From positions 1,364,001 to 1,428,000 of the forward strand of contig NZ_CP032698.1 in the NCBI RefSeq assembly GCF_003627815.1: a stretch of DNA of 64,000 nt, written 5' to 3'. Numbering within the stretch: position 1 is the first letter of the stretch; each line of letters starts with the position of its first letter. The notes under the pieces were generated by a model that saw only the letters and a list, made by a program, of their open reading frames with translations, did no database searches and was not told the DNA's origin. Of this stretch, positions 43,148-51,695 are shown in pieces. The position numbers and the translations under genes were made by a program. The DNA comes from Streptomyces hundungensis. GTDB lineage: Bacteria > Actinomycetota > Actinomycetes > Streptomycetales > Streptomycetaceae.

Positions 43148-43798
43148 TCAGGCCGGCAGCGCGTCGACCGTGGGCACGACGACCCCGAACAGATCGGTGA
43201 TCGCGGTGAGCGCGGCGGCCTGGAGGGCGGCCGCGGGCAGGACCGTGCCGTCGGGGGCGGTCAGCGCCCGGGTCGCGGTGGTCTCGGCGACGACGGTGGG
43301 GCGGTAGCCGAGGTTGAAGGCGCCCTGCGCCGTGTAGTTGACGCACATGTGGGTCATGAAGCCGGCGATGACCAGGTCCTTGCCGTTGCCCGGCGCCGCG
43401 CCGAGTTCGGTGAGGGTCTTCTCCAGATCCGTGAGGTGGAAGGAGTTGGGGAACGCCTTGACCACGACCGGCTCCCCCTGCCTCGGGGCGACCTCGTCGC
43501 TGAGGGCGCCGATGTGGGCGCGGATGTCGTACGGGCCGCCCTCTCCCCCGTCGTTGACGATGTGCACGACCGGTATGCCCGCCTCGCGGGCCCGTGCCAG
43601 CAGGCGCGCCCCGGCGGCGAGGGCCTCCTCGGCGCCTTCCAGGGCCATCACGCCGGTGCGGTAGGTGTTCTGGTAGTCGACCAGGATCAGCACGGAGTCG
43701 CTGAGCTTGGGTGGCGTGTTGTCCAGGCCGACCACATCGCGCAGGGTCGTCGAGGGGGTGGGGGTGGAGGTGGTGGTGGAGGTGCCGCTGGTGCTCAT
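43148..43798 (-). CDS. Isochorismatase family cysteine hydrolase
   Basis: A 216-residue hydrolase of the isochorismatase-like superfamily. The catalytic Asp is in LILVDYQNTY, the Lys in VVVKAFPNSF, and the nucleophilic Cys in GFMTHMCVNYTAQGA. The N-terminal 22 residues are Ser/Thr-rich and dispensable-looking. It converges with the alpha/beta hydrolase. The tandem repeats at 43855-44163 separate it from the GlxA-type regulator, which may regulate it (GlxA-type genes often sit beside such hydrolases). Confidence 0.93.
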   Translation of the reverse strand: MSTSGTSTTTSTPTPSTTLRDVVGLDNTPPKLSDSVLILVDYQNTYRTGVMALEGAEEALAAGARLLARAREAGIPVVHIVNDGGEGGPYDIRAHIGALSDEVAPRQGEPVVVKAFPNSFHLTDLEKTLTELGAAPGNGKDLVIAGFMTHMCVNYTAQGAFNLGYRPTVVAETTATRALTAPDGTVLPAAALQAAALTAITDLFGVVVPTVDALPA

Positions 43799-43854
43799 CG
43801 GGGGCCTTTCACAAGGGAGTTGGAGGGCATGACGTTCATCGGGAGTGAGGTCGT

Positions 43855-43970
43855 GGGGCAGGGCGGAGCGAATCCGAGGGGCTCGCGTTCGGGGGGCGGG
43901 GCAGGGCGGAGCCTCGGGGCTCGCGTTCGGGGGCGGGGCAGGGCGAAGCCGAGGGGCCCGCGTTCGAGGG
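43855..43970. repeat. Three degenerate tandem units of about 37-40 bp
   Basis: Three copies share GGGGCAGGGCGRAGC followed by GAGGGG or CGGGG and CTCGCGTTCG. They differ in length and adjoin, but are unrelated to, the 37-bp array at 43979. Non-coding. Confidence 0.75.
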
Positions 43971-43978
43971 GGAAGGGG

Positions 43979-44163
43979 TCAGGCGGGCTCGGCGCGAAAG
44001 CGGCGGCGGTAGGGGTCAGGCGGGCTCGGCGCGGAAGCGGCGGCGGTAGGGGTCAGGCGGGCTCGGCGCGAAAGCGGCGGCGGTAGGGGTCAGGCGGGCT
44101 CGGCGCGAAAGCGGCGGCGGTAGGGGTCAGGCGGGCTCGGCGCGAAAGCGGCGGCGGTAGGCC
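43979..44163. repeat. Five tandem 37-bp copies of the 3' end of the GlxA-type gene
   Basis: TCA of the stop codon recurs at 43979, 44016, 44053, 44090 and 44127, exactly 37 bp apart. The unit encodes YRRRFRAEPA-stop in the gene. Copy 2 has one base change; the gene-proximal copy diverges in its last bases. Since 37 is one more than a multiple of three, successive copies fall in different frames. Confidence 0.97.
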
Positions 44164-45119
44164 GCCGGGGTGGTGGCGAGCTGCCGTTTGAGGGCGCGGT
44201 GCAGGGTTTCGACCGAGCCGAGCCCCGCCTCCCGCGCGACCTCGTCGAGCGGGCCGTCGGTGGTCTCCAGAAGACGCCGCGCCACCTCCACCCGGGCGGC
44301 CTCGACATACGCCGCGGGGCTCGCGCCGGTCTCCTTCGTGAAGACCCGGGCGAAGTGCCGCTCGCTCAGGCACATGCGGGCCGCCAGGGCCGCCGCCGAC
44401 AGGTCCGCGTCCAGGTGGTCGGCGATCCACAGGCGCAGCTCGTCGATGTCGCGCCGGGAGGACGCGGGCCGGCTGAGCGGCACCGAGAACTGGCTCTGGC
44501 CGCCCTGACGCCGTAGATACATCACCAACTGCCGGGCCACCGCGAGCGCCACGTCTTCTCCCTGGTCCTCGGCGACGAGCGCGAGGGCGAGGTCCAGACA
44601 GGCGCTGATCCCGGCGCCCGTCCACAGCCGGCCCCGGTCGGCGCGTACGAAGATCGGGTCCGGGTCGACGGTGACGGCCGGGTGGTCGGCGGCGAGCTGG
44701 GCCGCGGTCGACCAGTGGGTGGTCGCCGTCCTGCCGTCGAGGAGGCCGGCCGCGGCAAGGACATGGGCGCCGACACACACCGACGCCACCCGCCGGGCAT
44801 GCGGCGTCGTGGCCTTCACCCAGGCCACCACGTCCGGGTCGACACGGGCCACGGGCCCCGCCTCGGTGTGGTCGACCGCACCGGGCACGAGCAGGGTGTC
44901 GACCCGGGGCCCGACCTCCTCGAAGGAGAGGTCGGCGAGGAGCCGCACCCCCGCCGAGGTCCGCACCTCGCCCGCGGCGGGCCCGGCGAGGCGGACCTCG
45001 TACCCGGCGCCGCCCCGGGTCTCCCGGTTGGCGAGGGCGAAGACCTCGGCGGGTCCGGTGACGTCGAGGAGGTCGACATCGGGGAAGACCGCGATGACGA
45101 CCCGGTGCGAAGGGGGCAT
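44127..45119 (-). CDS. GlxA family transcriptional regulator
   Basis: A 330-residue regulator. Residues about 5-175 form a DJ-1/PfpI-like domain (VVIAVFPDVDLLDVTGPAEVF, and VASVCVGAHVLAAAGLL with the elbow Cys). Residues about 225-328 form a double AraC helix-turn-helix (LSAAALAARMCLSERHFARVFTKETGASPAAYVEAARVEVARRLLE, then VAREAGLGSVETLHRALKR). The final YRRRFRAEPA is the unit amplified downstream. It is transcribed toward the isochorismatase-like gene. Confidence 0.94.
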   Translation of the reverse strand: MPPSHRVVIAVFPDVDLLDVTGPAEVFALANRETRGGAGYEVRLAGPAAGEVRTSAGVRLLADLSFEEVGPRVDTLLVPGAVDHTEAGPVARVDPDVVAWVKATTPHARRVASVCVGAHVLAAAGLLDGRTATTHWSTAAQLAADHPAVTVDPDPIFVRADRGRLWTGAGISACLDLALALVAEDQGEDVALAVARQLVMYLRRQGGQSQFSVPLSRPASSRRDIDELRLWIADHLDADLSAAALAARMCLSERHFARVFTKETGASPAAYVEAARVEVARRLLETTDGPLDEVAREAGLGSVETLHRALKRQLATTPAAYRRRFRAEPA

Positions 45120-45369
45120 GCCCTCATCCTCATCGCCCGGACCGATGGCCGCAATGACGATTCCCTGTCACATCCGGACACGGCATCCGACGGTCCGGCC
45201 GGGTCCGGCGCCTCCTCGTCGATGAATCACGACCCTGGTGAGCTGAGACCCGCGCTCGATGCGGCTGAGCGGGGACGGGCTCCGCTCGCGAGAGCCGCGC
45301 TTCACGCCATCAATTTCCTTGCGTACAGGCCCAGTTGGCACAATCCTCCCGCCGCGCCGGAACCACGTT

Positions 45370-46818
45370 TCAGACAGGGAGCTTCTGCACGGGCGGTTCG
45401 TCGAAGTACTCCTCCTCGATCTCGCGCGGCCCGAACGGCCAGACCTTTTCGAAGCGGGCCCACAGGACGAAGGCGACACAGCCCAGCGCCAGCCACGCGA
45501 GGGACCATTCGATGGGGTGGCGGCCGGGCGAGTTCTTGTCGGAGTAGCCGTAGATGGTGAGCCAACCGACCAGGGCCACCAGGCTGGGCAGCGGATAGAG
45601 CCACATGCGGTACGGGCGGCGGAGGTCGGGCCGGCGCTTGCGCAGCACCGTGACGGCGAGGATCTGGGCGAGTGCCTGCACGATGACCATCACCGTGGTG
45701 AGGAGCTGGATCAGGGTGGTCAGATCGGTGCGGCGGCCGATCATGAAGCCGATGGCGGTGATGACGCCCATGGTGGCCAGGCCCAGCATCGGGAAGCGGT
45801 GCCGGGGGTGGAGCTTGGCGTAGGGGCGGAAGAACACCTTGTCGCGCGCCGCGTCGTACGGCACCCGCGAACCGCCGAGCAGCCCCGCGAAGACGGAGGC
45901 GAAGGCGGTGACCAGGATGAGCACGGTCACCACGTCGGCGGCGCCCTTGCCCCAGGCCTTCTCCAGGACCGCGGAGGCGACCGACGACGAGGCGATGTCG
46001 TTCGGGTCCAGCATCCGGTGGTAGTCGATGACGCCGAGGGTGCCGATCTGGAGCAGCAGATAGATCGCCATGATGCCGAAGATGGAGTAGATGATGGAGC
46101 GCGGCAGGGTGCGTCCGGGATCCTTGATCTCGGCGCCCATGTACGCGGTGGTGTTGTAGCCGAGGTAGTCGTAGATGCCGATGGTGAGTCCGGCCGCGAA
46201 GCCGATCCAGAACTGACTGCTCGTCACCGAGAAGGCGCCGGCCGGGTAGCTGAAGGCGAGGTGCGGGCTGAAGTCGCTGGCCGCGGCGACGATCACCAGG
46301 CTCACCGAGGCGATCATCACGACCCACATCACGGTGGTGATCCTGGCGATGTTCTCGATGCCCCGCCACAGCAGCAGGACGACCAGGGCGACGATGCCGA
46401 GACCGATCAGGTCGCCCGCCGTCTCGCCGAGGCCGGGTGCCAGATAGCCCAGGTACTGCACGAATCCGACGACGCCGGTGGACATGGCCAGCGGGATGAA
46501 GAGCATCGCCGTCCACACGAAGAGGAACGGCATGAGGCGCCCCGTGCGGTACTGGAAGGCCTGCTTCAGATAGACGTAGCTGCCGCCGGAACCCGGGAGC
46601 GAGGCGCCGAGTTCGGCCCAGATCAGACCGTCCGCCAGCGCGAGGACCGCGCCGGCGACGAAGCCGAGGACGGCCTGGGGGCCGCCGAAGGCGGCGACCA
46701 TCAGGGGGATGGTCACGAACGGGCCGATGCCACACATCTGGCTCATGTTGATGGCGGTGGCCTGGAAGAGCCCGATGCGGCGGACGAAGCCGCCGGCGGG
46801 CGGAGGGGTTGCGGACAC
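45370..46818 (-). CDS. APC family amino acid/polyamine permease
   Basis: A 482-residue membrane protein with about 12 helices. The start of the family core is FQATAINMSQMCGIGPFVTIPLMVAAFGGPQAVLGF, followed by ASLPGSGGSYVYLKQAF and GYNTTAYMGAEIKDPGRTLPRSI. GTG start. A ROK operator lies 85 bases upstream, between it and the divergent ROK gene, so it is probably co-regulated. The substrate could be an amino acid, polyamine or amino sugar; only the last would fit the glucosaminidase, and that is speculation. Confidence 0.93.
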   Translation of the reverse strand: MSATPPPAGGFVRRIGLFQATAINMSQMCGIGPFVTIPLMVAAFGGPQAVLGFVAGAVLALADGLIWAELGASLPGSGGSYVYLKQAFQYRTGRLMPFLFVWTAMLFIPLAMSTGVVGFVQYLGYLAPGLGETAGDLIGLGIVALVVLLLWRGIENIARITTVMWVVMIASVSLVIVAAASDFSPHLAFSYPAGAFSVTSSQFWIGFAAGLTIGIYDYLGYNTTAYMGAEIKDPGRTLPRSIIYSIFGIMAIYLLLQIGTLGVIDYHRMLDPNDIASSSVASAVLEKAWGKGAADVVTVLILVTAFASVFAGLLGGSRVPYDAARDKVFFRPYAKLHPRHRFPMLGLATMGVITAIGFMIGRRTDLTTLIQLLTTVMVIVQALAQILAVTVLRKRRPDLRRPYRMWLYPLPSLVALVGWLTIYGYSDKNSPGRHPIEWSLAWLALGCVAFVLWARFEKVWPFGPREIEEEYFDEPPVQKLPV

Positions 46819-46902
46819 GGGGTCCTCCCTGGGCTGATGTCGGAGAAAGGAAGCTACTGCCGATGCACCGGCACAGGGACTCCCTCGGCGTGCGGCGTGC
46901 TT

Positions 46903-46921
46903 AAGTTAAGGACCTTTACTT
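46903..46921. promoter_or_regulatory. Candidate ROK operator, site 1
   Basis: AAGTTAAGG-A-CCTTTACTT, a 9-bp dyad with one mismatch, lies in the 158-bp region between the divergent permease and ROK genes. It matches site 2 at 48221-48240. Its AT-richness stands out locally. Confidence 0.75.
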
Positions 46922-46976
46922 TCATCGTCAAGGGGTTGTCGATGAGCCGTCCGGCCCGATGCGTGAGAATGATGCG

Positions 46977-48152
46977 ATGACCAGCAGTGACGAGGGTGGC
47001 GACCTGCCCTGGAACCCACAGCGCCAGCGCAGTTCCAACGAGCGTCTGCTGCTCGACCGGTTGCGCGCCGAGGGCCCCGCCTCCCGGGCCCAGCTCGCCC
47101 GTGACACCGGCCTGTCCAAGCCCACCGTCTCCAGTGCGCTCGCCTCGCTCGAAGGGGCCGGACTGGTCCACGAGGCCGGCACGATGACGCCCGAACGGGG
47201 CCGCGCCGCCGTGCTCTACGCACCGGATCCCACGGCGGGCTACGCCCTCGGCATCGACATCGGCCGGGCCTGGCTGCGGATCGCGCTCGCCGACCTCGAC
47301 GGCACGGTGGTGGCCCGCTCCGAGGTCCGCAACCACGCGCGCACCTCCGCCACCATGGCCGATCTGGTCGTCACCAGCGCGCACCAACTCGTCGAGGGCT
47401 CGGGGGTGGACGCGGACAAGGTCACCCAGGCGGTGGTCGGCACCCCCGGCGTGTACGACGCGGAGAAGCGCCGGGTGCGCTACGCACAGCACCTCCCGGG
47501 CTGGGGCAGACCGGGCCTGTTCGACCAGATGCGCGAGCGGCTCGGGATACCCCTGGCCGTGCGCAACGACGCCAACCTGGCCGCGCTGGGCGAGTACACC
47601 TTCGGCGTCGGCGCGGGCAGCAGGCTCTTCGTGTACGTGATGATCGGCACCGGCCTCGGCATGGGTGTCGTCAGCGAGGGCCAGCCCTTCACGGGGGCGC
47701 ACGGCGGCGCCGGCGAGATCGGCTTTCTGCCCTGGCCCGGCGGCCACAAGCCGGACACCCTGGAGGAGGCTGTCTCGGGTGACGCCGTCGTGGCGGCTGC
47801 GCGCTCGCTCGGCATGGCGGGTCCGCTCACCGCGAAGGACGTCTTCGACGCGGCGCGGGCCGGAACGGCTGCCGCCGTAGAGGCGGTTCAGCTGGAGGGC
47901 GAGCGGATCGCGCACACCGTCGCGGTGGTCGCGGCCGTCCTCGACCCCGATCTGGTGGTGCTCGGCGGCGGCGTCGGCCACAGCGCGGATCTTCTGCTGC
48001 GTCCCGTACGGGAGACGCTCCGGGCGCTCACGCCGCTGCGGCCGAAGGTGGCGCCCAGTTCGCTCGGGGAGGACGCGGTGCTGCTCGGAGCGGTGGCGAC
48101 GGCCCTGGGCACGGCGCGGGACGTGGCCTTCGAGCGCCGCTCGGCGCACTGA
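46977..48152 (+). CDS. ROK family transcriptional regulator
   Basis: A 391-residue repressor. The N-terminal winged helix is RAQLARDTGLSKPTVSSALASLEGAGLV (about residues 35-62). The sugar-kinase-like part has LGIDIGRAWLRIALADLDG and GTGLGMGVVSEGQPFTGAHGGAGEIGFLPW. The CxCGxxGCxE zinc motif of many ROK proteins is absent, replaced by a Pro/Gly-rich loop. ATG 46977 is preferred; ATG 46959 is in frame. Matching operators upstream of this gene and of the GH2 gene suggest it controls chitosan-oligosaccharide use. Confidence 0.93.
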   Translation: MTSSDEGGDLPWNPQRQRSSNERLLLDRLRAEGPASRAQLARDTGLSKPTVSSALASLEGAGLVHEAGTMTPERGRAAVLYAPDPTAGYALGIDIGRAWLRIALADLDGTVVARSEVRNHARTSATMADLVVTSAHQLVEGSGVDADKVTQAVVGTPGVYDAEKRRVRYAQHLPGWGRPGLFDQMRERLGIPLAVRNDANLAALGEYTFGVGAGSRLFVYVMIGTGLGMGVVSEGQPFTGAHGGAGEIGFLPWPGGHKPDTLEEAVSGDAVVAAARSLGMAGPLTAKDVFDAARAGTAAAVEAVQLEGERIAHTVAVVAAVLDPDLVVLGGGVGHSADLLLRPVRETLRALTPLRPKVAPSSLGEDAVLLGAVATALGTARDVAFERRSAH

Positions 48153-48181
48153 GGGCCCCGCCGTGCTTCAGGGGCGCGTGA

Positions 48182-48210
48182 TTGACAGTCCCTCGTGCCC
48201 CCTCTAGCTT
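48182..48210 (+). promoter_or_regulatory. Sigma-70-type promoter of the GH2 gene
   Basis: TTGACA at 48182-48187, a 17-base spacer, then TAGCTT at 48205-48210 (Streptomyces -10 consensus TAGRRT). The ROK operator lies just downstream, where a bound repressor would block the polymerase. Confidence 0.7.
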
Positions 48211-48220
48211 GCTCAACAGC

Positions 48221-48240
48221 TTAGTAAGGTTCCTTTACTT
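48221..48240 (+). promoter_or_regulatory. Candidate ROK operator, site 2
   Basis: TTAGTAAGGTTCCTTTACTT, an imperfect dyad sharing CCTTTACTT and TAAGG with site 1. It is placed 10-30 bases after the -10 box of the GH2 gene. Confidence 0.75.
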
Positions 48241-48284
48241 GTAGCGATGCGCGGATGTCGTGACCAGCCCTCTGGGAGACCACC

Positions 48285-51023
48285 GTGTTCCACCGCGAAA
48301 CCCCCGTGTTCCACCGTCCCGCCTTCCCGCGCCGAAGGACCGCCGCCGGCGCGGTTCTCGCCCTGGTGCTCGCCCTCACCGCCGGGACCCCGCCGGCCAC
48401 ACCCAACGCCGCACCGGGCCGGGCCCGGGTGACATCGGTCGACCCGGCGCCCGGCAGCACGACCGCCCTGGCCGGGTTCGCGATCCGGTCGACGGCCGAG
48501 GTCGCCGACTCCCCGGCCGCCGTGTCGAGCCCCGGCTACGCCACGGCCGGCTGGTACCCGGCCGGCGCCCGCTCCACGGTGCTCGCCGCACTGCTCGCGG
48601 CCGGCAAGTACGCCGACCCCTTCTACTCGACCAACCAGAAGAAGATCCCGGCCGCCGACTTCGCGGTCCCCTGGTGGTACCGCTCGGACTTCACCCTCGC
48701 GGACACCTCCTCGCGCACCTACCTCAGCTTCAGCGGGGTGATCTCCGCCGCCGATGTGTACGTCAACGGCCACCAGGTCGCCGACAAGGGGGCGGTCGCC
48801 GGGGCGTACACCCAACACGAGCTGGACGTCACGGAGTTGGCGAAGGCGGGCACGAACACGGTCGCCTTCCGGATCCAGCCCAACGACCCCAGGAAGAACC
48901 TGACCATGGGGTGGATCGACTGGCTTCAGCCGCCGCCCGACGAGAACATGGGCATCGTCCGTGACGTGCTGGTCAGACGCGGAGGGCCGGTCGCGCTGCG
49001 GGACGCCCATGTGGTGACGGCGCTCTCGGTGCCGTCGCTGTCGTCGGCCGAACTGACCGTGAAGGCCCAGGCCCGCAACGACTCTGCGTCCCCGGTCACC
49101 GCGACCGTCTCCGGCACCATCGGCCCGATCGCCTTCAGCCAGAACGTCACCCTGGCGGCGCACCAGACCAAACCGGTCGTGTTCGCACCCGCCCAATACC
49201 CCCAACTCCGCCTCGCCGCACCGCGGGTGTGGTGGCCGGCCGGCATGGGCGGACAACCCCTGTACGACCTGTCGCTCACCGCGTCACTGCCGTCCGGCGT
49301 CTCCGACACGGCGCGCGAATCGTTCGGCATCCGCGACGTGAAGGCACCGCTGAACGCCGATGGCGCGCGCCAGTACTCCATCAACGGGCGCCCCCTGCTG
49401 ATCAAGGGCGGCGGCTGGTCCCCCGACGAGTTCCTGCGCTGGGACCGCACCTTCGTGGCGGACCGGCTCCAGTACGCGCTCGACCTCGGGCTCAACACCA
49501 TCCGCCTGGAGGGCCATGTCGAGCCGGACGAGTTCTTCGACCTGGCCGACCGCCACGGCCTGCTCACGCTGCCCGGCTGGGAGTGCTGCGACAAGTGGGA
49601 GGGACAGGTCAACGGTGACGAGGCGGGCGAGAAGTGGACGGCCGCCGACTACCCGGTCGCCAAGGCTTCCATGGCGGCCGAAGCCGCCCGTCTGCGCGAC
49701 CACCCCAGCGTGATCTCGTTCCTCATCGGCAGCGACTTCGCCCCGGACCGGACCATCGAGAAGACCTATCTGGACGCGCTCGACGCGGCCGACTGGCCGA
49801 CGCCCGTGGTCGCTGCCGCCTCCGACAACTCCGCCCCGATCACGGGCAGTTCGGGTATGAAGATGACGGGCCCCTACGACTGGGTGCCGCCGAACTACTG
49901 GTACAACAAGCAGGAGGGCGGCGCCACCGGCTTCAACTCCGAGACCAGCGCGGGCCCCGACATCCCGACCCTGGACACCCTGCGCCGCATGCTCTCCCCC
50001 GCCGAACTCGACACCCTGTGGAAGTCCCCCTCGGCGAAGCAGTACCACCGCTCCCCCTCGACCACCTTCGCGACGCTGAAGCTGTACGACGACGCGCTGG
50101 CCGGCCGCTACGGCGCCCCGACCGGCCTCGACGACTACGTACGCAAGGCGCAGCTGGCCCAGTACGAGAACGTACGGGCCCAGTACGAGGCGTACGCCCG
50201 CAACGCCAAGGACGCCACGAAGCCGGCCACCGGCGTCGTGTACTGGATGTTCGCCAGCGGATGGACGTCCCTGCACTGGCAGTTGACGGACCGTTATCTG
50301 GACCAGGGCGGCGCCTACTTCGGAGCGAAGAAGGCGAACGAGCCGCTGCACATCCAGTACTCCTACGACAACCAGGCGGTGACCGTCGTCAACAACCGGC
50401 CCACGGCAGCCGCCGGTCTGACCGCCCACGTCTCCCTCTTCAATCCGGACGGCACCCGCGTCTACGACCGGACGGCGACCGGGGTGGGCGTCGGTGGCGG
50501 TGGCGCGAGCACGACGGCTCTGACCCTCCCGGCGGCGGTGAGCGGCCTGTCCACCACCTACCTGGCGAAGCTCGTCCTCACCGACGGCGCGGGCACGGAG
50601 GTGAGCCGCAATGTGTACTGGCTCTCCACCAAGCCCGACACCCTCGACTACGACCACACCGACTGGTTCCACACCCCGACCACGTCCTTCGCCGATCTGA
50701 AGGGCCTGTCCTCGATGCCGAGGGCGACGGTGTCGGCGTCGGGGACCACCAGGGCGGACGCGGACGGCATGTCGACGACGACGGTGACGGTGAAGAACAC
50801 CGGCTCGGGCACAGTGCCCGCGCTGCTCACCGACGTCCATCTGGTGGACGCGCAGGGCGCCCCGGTCCTGCCGGTGCGGTGGTCGGACAACCAGGTGAGC
50901 CTGTGGCCCGGGGAGTCGACGACCCTGACGGCGACCTTTCGCACGGCCGATCTGCACGGCTCGGCGCCCCGCCTGCGGGTGTCGGGTTGGAACACGGCGA
51001 CATCGACCGTGCCCGGGAGCTGA
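48285..51023 (+). CDS. csxA: Secreted GH2 exo-beta-D-glucosaminidase
   Basis: A 912-residue exported enzyme that releases glucosamine from chitosan ends. Signal peptide: about residues 1-43 (RRRTAAGAVLALVLALTAG). Then come the sugar-binding jelly roll (YTQHELDVTELAKAGTNTVAFRIQPND), Ig-like domain, TIM barrel and C-terminal Ig-like domains. The acid catalyst is the Asp in FLIGSDFAPDRT (about 483), the exo-glucosaminidase replacement for the usual GH2 Glu; the nucleophile is Glu in GFNSETSAGPD (about 553). GTG start. It has its own promoter with a ROK operator. Confidence 0.94.
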   Translation: MFHRETPVFHRPAFPRRRTAAGAVLALVLALTAGTPPATPNAAPGRARVTSVDPAPGSTTALAGFAIRSTAEVADSPAAVSSPGYATAGWYPAGARSTVLAALLAAGKYADPFYSTNQKKIPAADFAVPWWYRSDFTLADTSSRTYLSFSGVISAADVYVNGHQVADKGAVAGAYTQHELDVTELAKAGTNTVAFRIQPNDPRKNLTMGWIDWLQPPPDENMGIVRDVLVRRGGPVALRDAHVVTALSVPSLSSAELTVKAQARNDSASPVTATVSGTIGPIAFSQNVTLAAHQTKPVVFAPAQYPQLRLAAPRVWWPAGMGGQPLYDLSLTASLPSGVSDTARESFGIRDVKAPLNADGARQYSINGRPLLIKGGGWSPDEFLRWDRTFVADRLQYALDLGLNTIRLEGHVEPDEFFDLADRHGLLTLPGWECCDKWEGQVNGDEAGEKWTAADYPVAKASMAAEAARLRDHPSVISFLIGSDFAPDRTIEKTYLDALDAADWPTPVVAAASDNSAPITGSSGMKMTGPYDWVPPNYWYNKQEGGATGFNSETSAGPDIPTLDTLRRMLSPAELDTLWKSPSAKQYHRSPSTTFATLKLYDDALAGRYGAPTGLDDYVRKAQLAQYENVRAQYEAYARNAKDATKPATGVVYWMFASGWTSLHWQLTDRYLDQGGAYFGAKKANEPLHIQYSYDNQAVTVVNNRPTAAAGLTAHVSLFNPDGTRVYDRTATGVGVGGGGASTTALTLPAAVSGLSTTYLAKLVLTDGAGTEVSRNVYWLSTKPDTLDYDHTDWFHTPTTSFADLKGLSSMPRATVSASGTTRADADGMSTTTVTVKNTGSGTVPALLTDVHLVDAQGAPVLPVRWSDNQVSLWPGESTTLTATFRTADLHGSAPRLRVSGWNTATSTVPGS

Positions 51024-51045
51024 CGGGGCCGGAGGGGGCCGCCGG

Positions 51046-51073
51046 GAGGGGTGGGCCGGGTGGCCCACCCCTC
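51046..51073 (+). terminator. Perfect 12-bp hairpin after csxA
   Basis: GAGGGGTGGGCC at 51046-51057 pairs with GGCCCACCCCTC at 51062-51073, loop GGGT, 23 bases after the stop. Confidence 0.88.
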
Positions 51074-51176
51074 GCGCGCCCCTTGCGTTCGACAGGCGCC
51101 CCCGAGGGTGCCAATCCTGTAGGGGTGGCCGCTCGGCCGCACGGCCGGGACCCGAAGAGCACGGGAGCAGACCCCC

Positions 51177-51653
51177 ATGGACAGCAGGACGTTCCTCTAC
51201 ACGACCTACATCGCCACCACCCCCGAGCGGTTGTGGCAGGCCCTGACCGAGCCGGCCCTCACCGAGCGGTACTGGGGCGTGAGCTTCGAGAGCGACTGGA
51301 CCGAGGGTTCGCCCCTCGTCTGGAAGCAGGGCGGAGCCACGATGGCCGACCCCGAACAGGTCGTCCTCTCCAGCGACCCCTACCGCCAACTCGCCTACAC
51401 CTGGCACTCGTTCACGCAGGCGTGGGCGAAGGGCGTGGGTCTCTCGGAGGACGTGCGCGCCGAGATCGCGGCGGAGCGGCGCTCGGCGGTGACGTTCGAC
51501 CTGGAGCCCCAGGGCAGCCAGGTCAAGCTGACCGTGACCCATGACTTCGACCCGGCGGGTGCCCTGCACGCCATGTGCAGCCAGGGGTGGCCGCCGATCC
51601 TGTCCAGCCTGAAGACGCTCCTGGAGACCGGCGAACCCCTGCCCGCACGCTGA
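51177..51653 (+). CDS. SRPBCC/AHSA1 domain protein
   Basis: A 158-residue START-like fold protein. The AHSA1 pattern is clear: YIATTPERLWQALTEPALTERYWG at the N terminus, TFDLEPQGSQVKLTVTHDFD, and the terminal GWPPILSSLKTLLETG. Family members bind hydrophobic ligands or act as Hsp90 co-chaperone-like proteins; many in actinomycetes pair with an ArsR regulator, which is absent here. Start ATG follows GGGAGCAG. Single-gene unit. Confidence 0.94.
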   Translation: MDSRTFLYTTYIATTPERLWQALTEPALTERYWGVSFESDWTEGSPLVWKQGGATMADPEQVVLSSDPYRQLAYTWHSFTQAWAKGVGLSEDVRAEIAAERRSAVTFDLEPQGSQVKLTVTHDFDPAGALHAMCSQGWPPILSSLKTLLETGEPLPAR

Positions 51654-51695
51654 GCCCCGCACGGACCTGAAGGCGCCTTCCAGAACCGGCCGTGC

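Noticed and set aside
43979..44163. Possible CRISPR array
   Set aside because: The 37-bp units are head to tail with no spacers and derive from the end of the adjacent gene.
49284..51662. 792-codon minus-strand frame antisense to csxA
   Set aside because: Shadow of a gene with intact GH2 catalytic residues on the plus strand.
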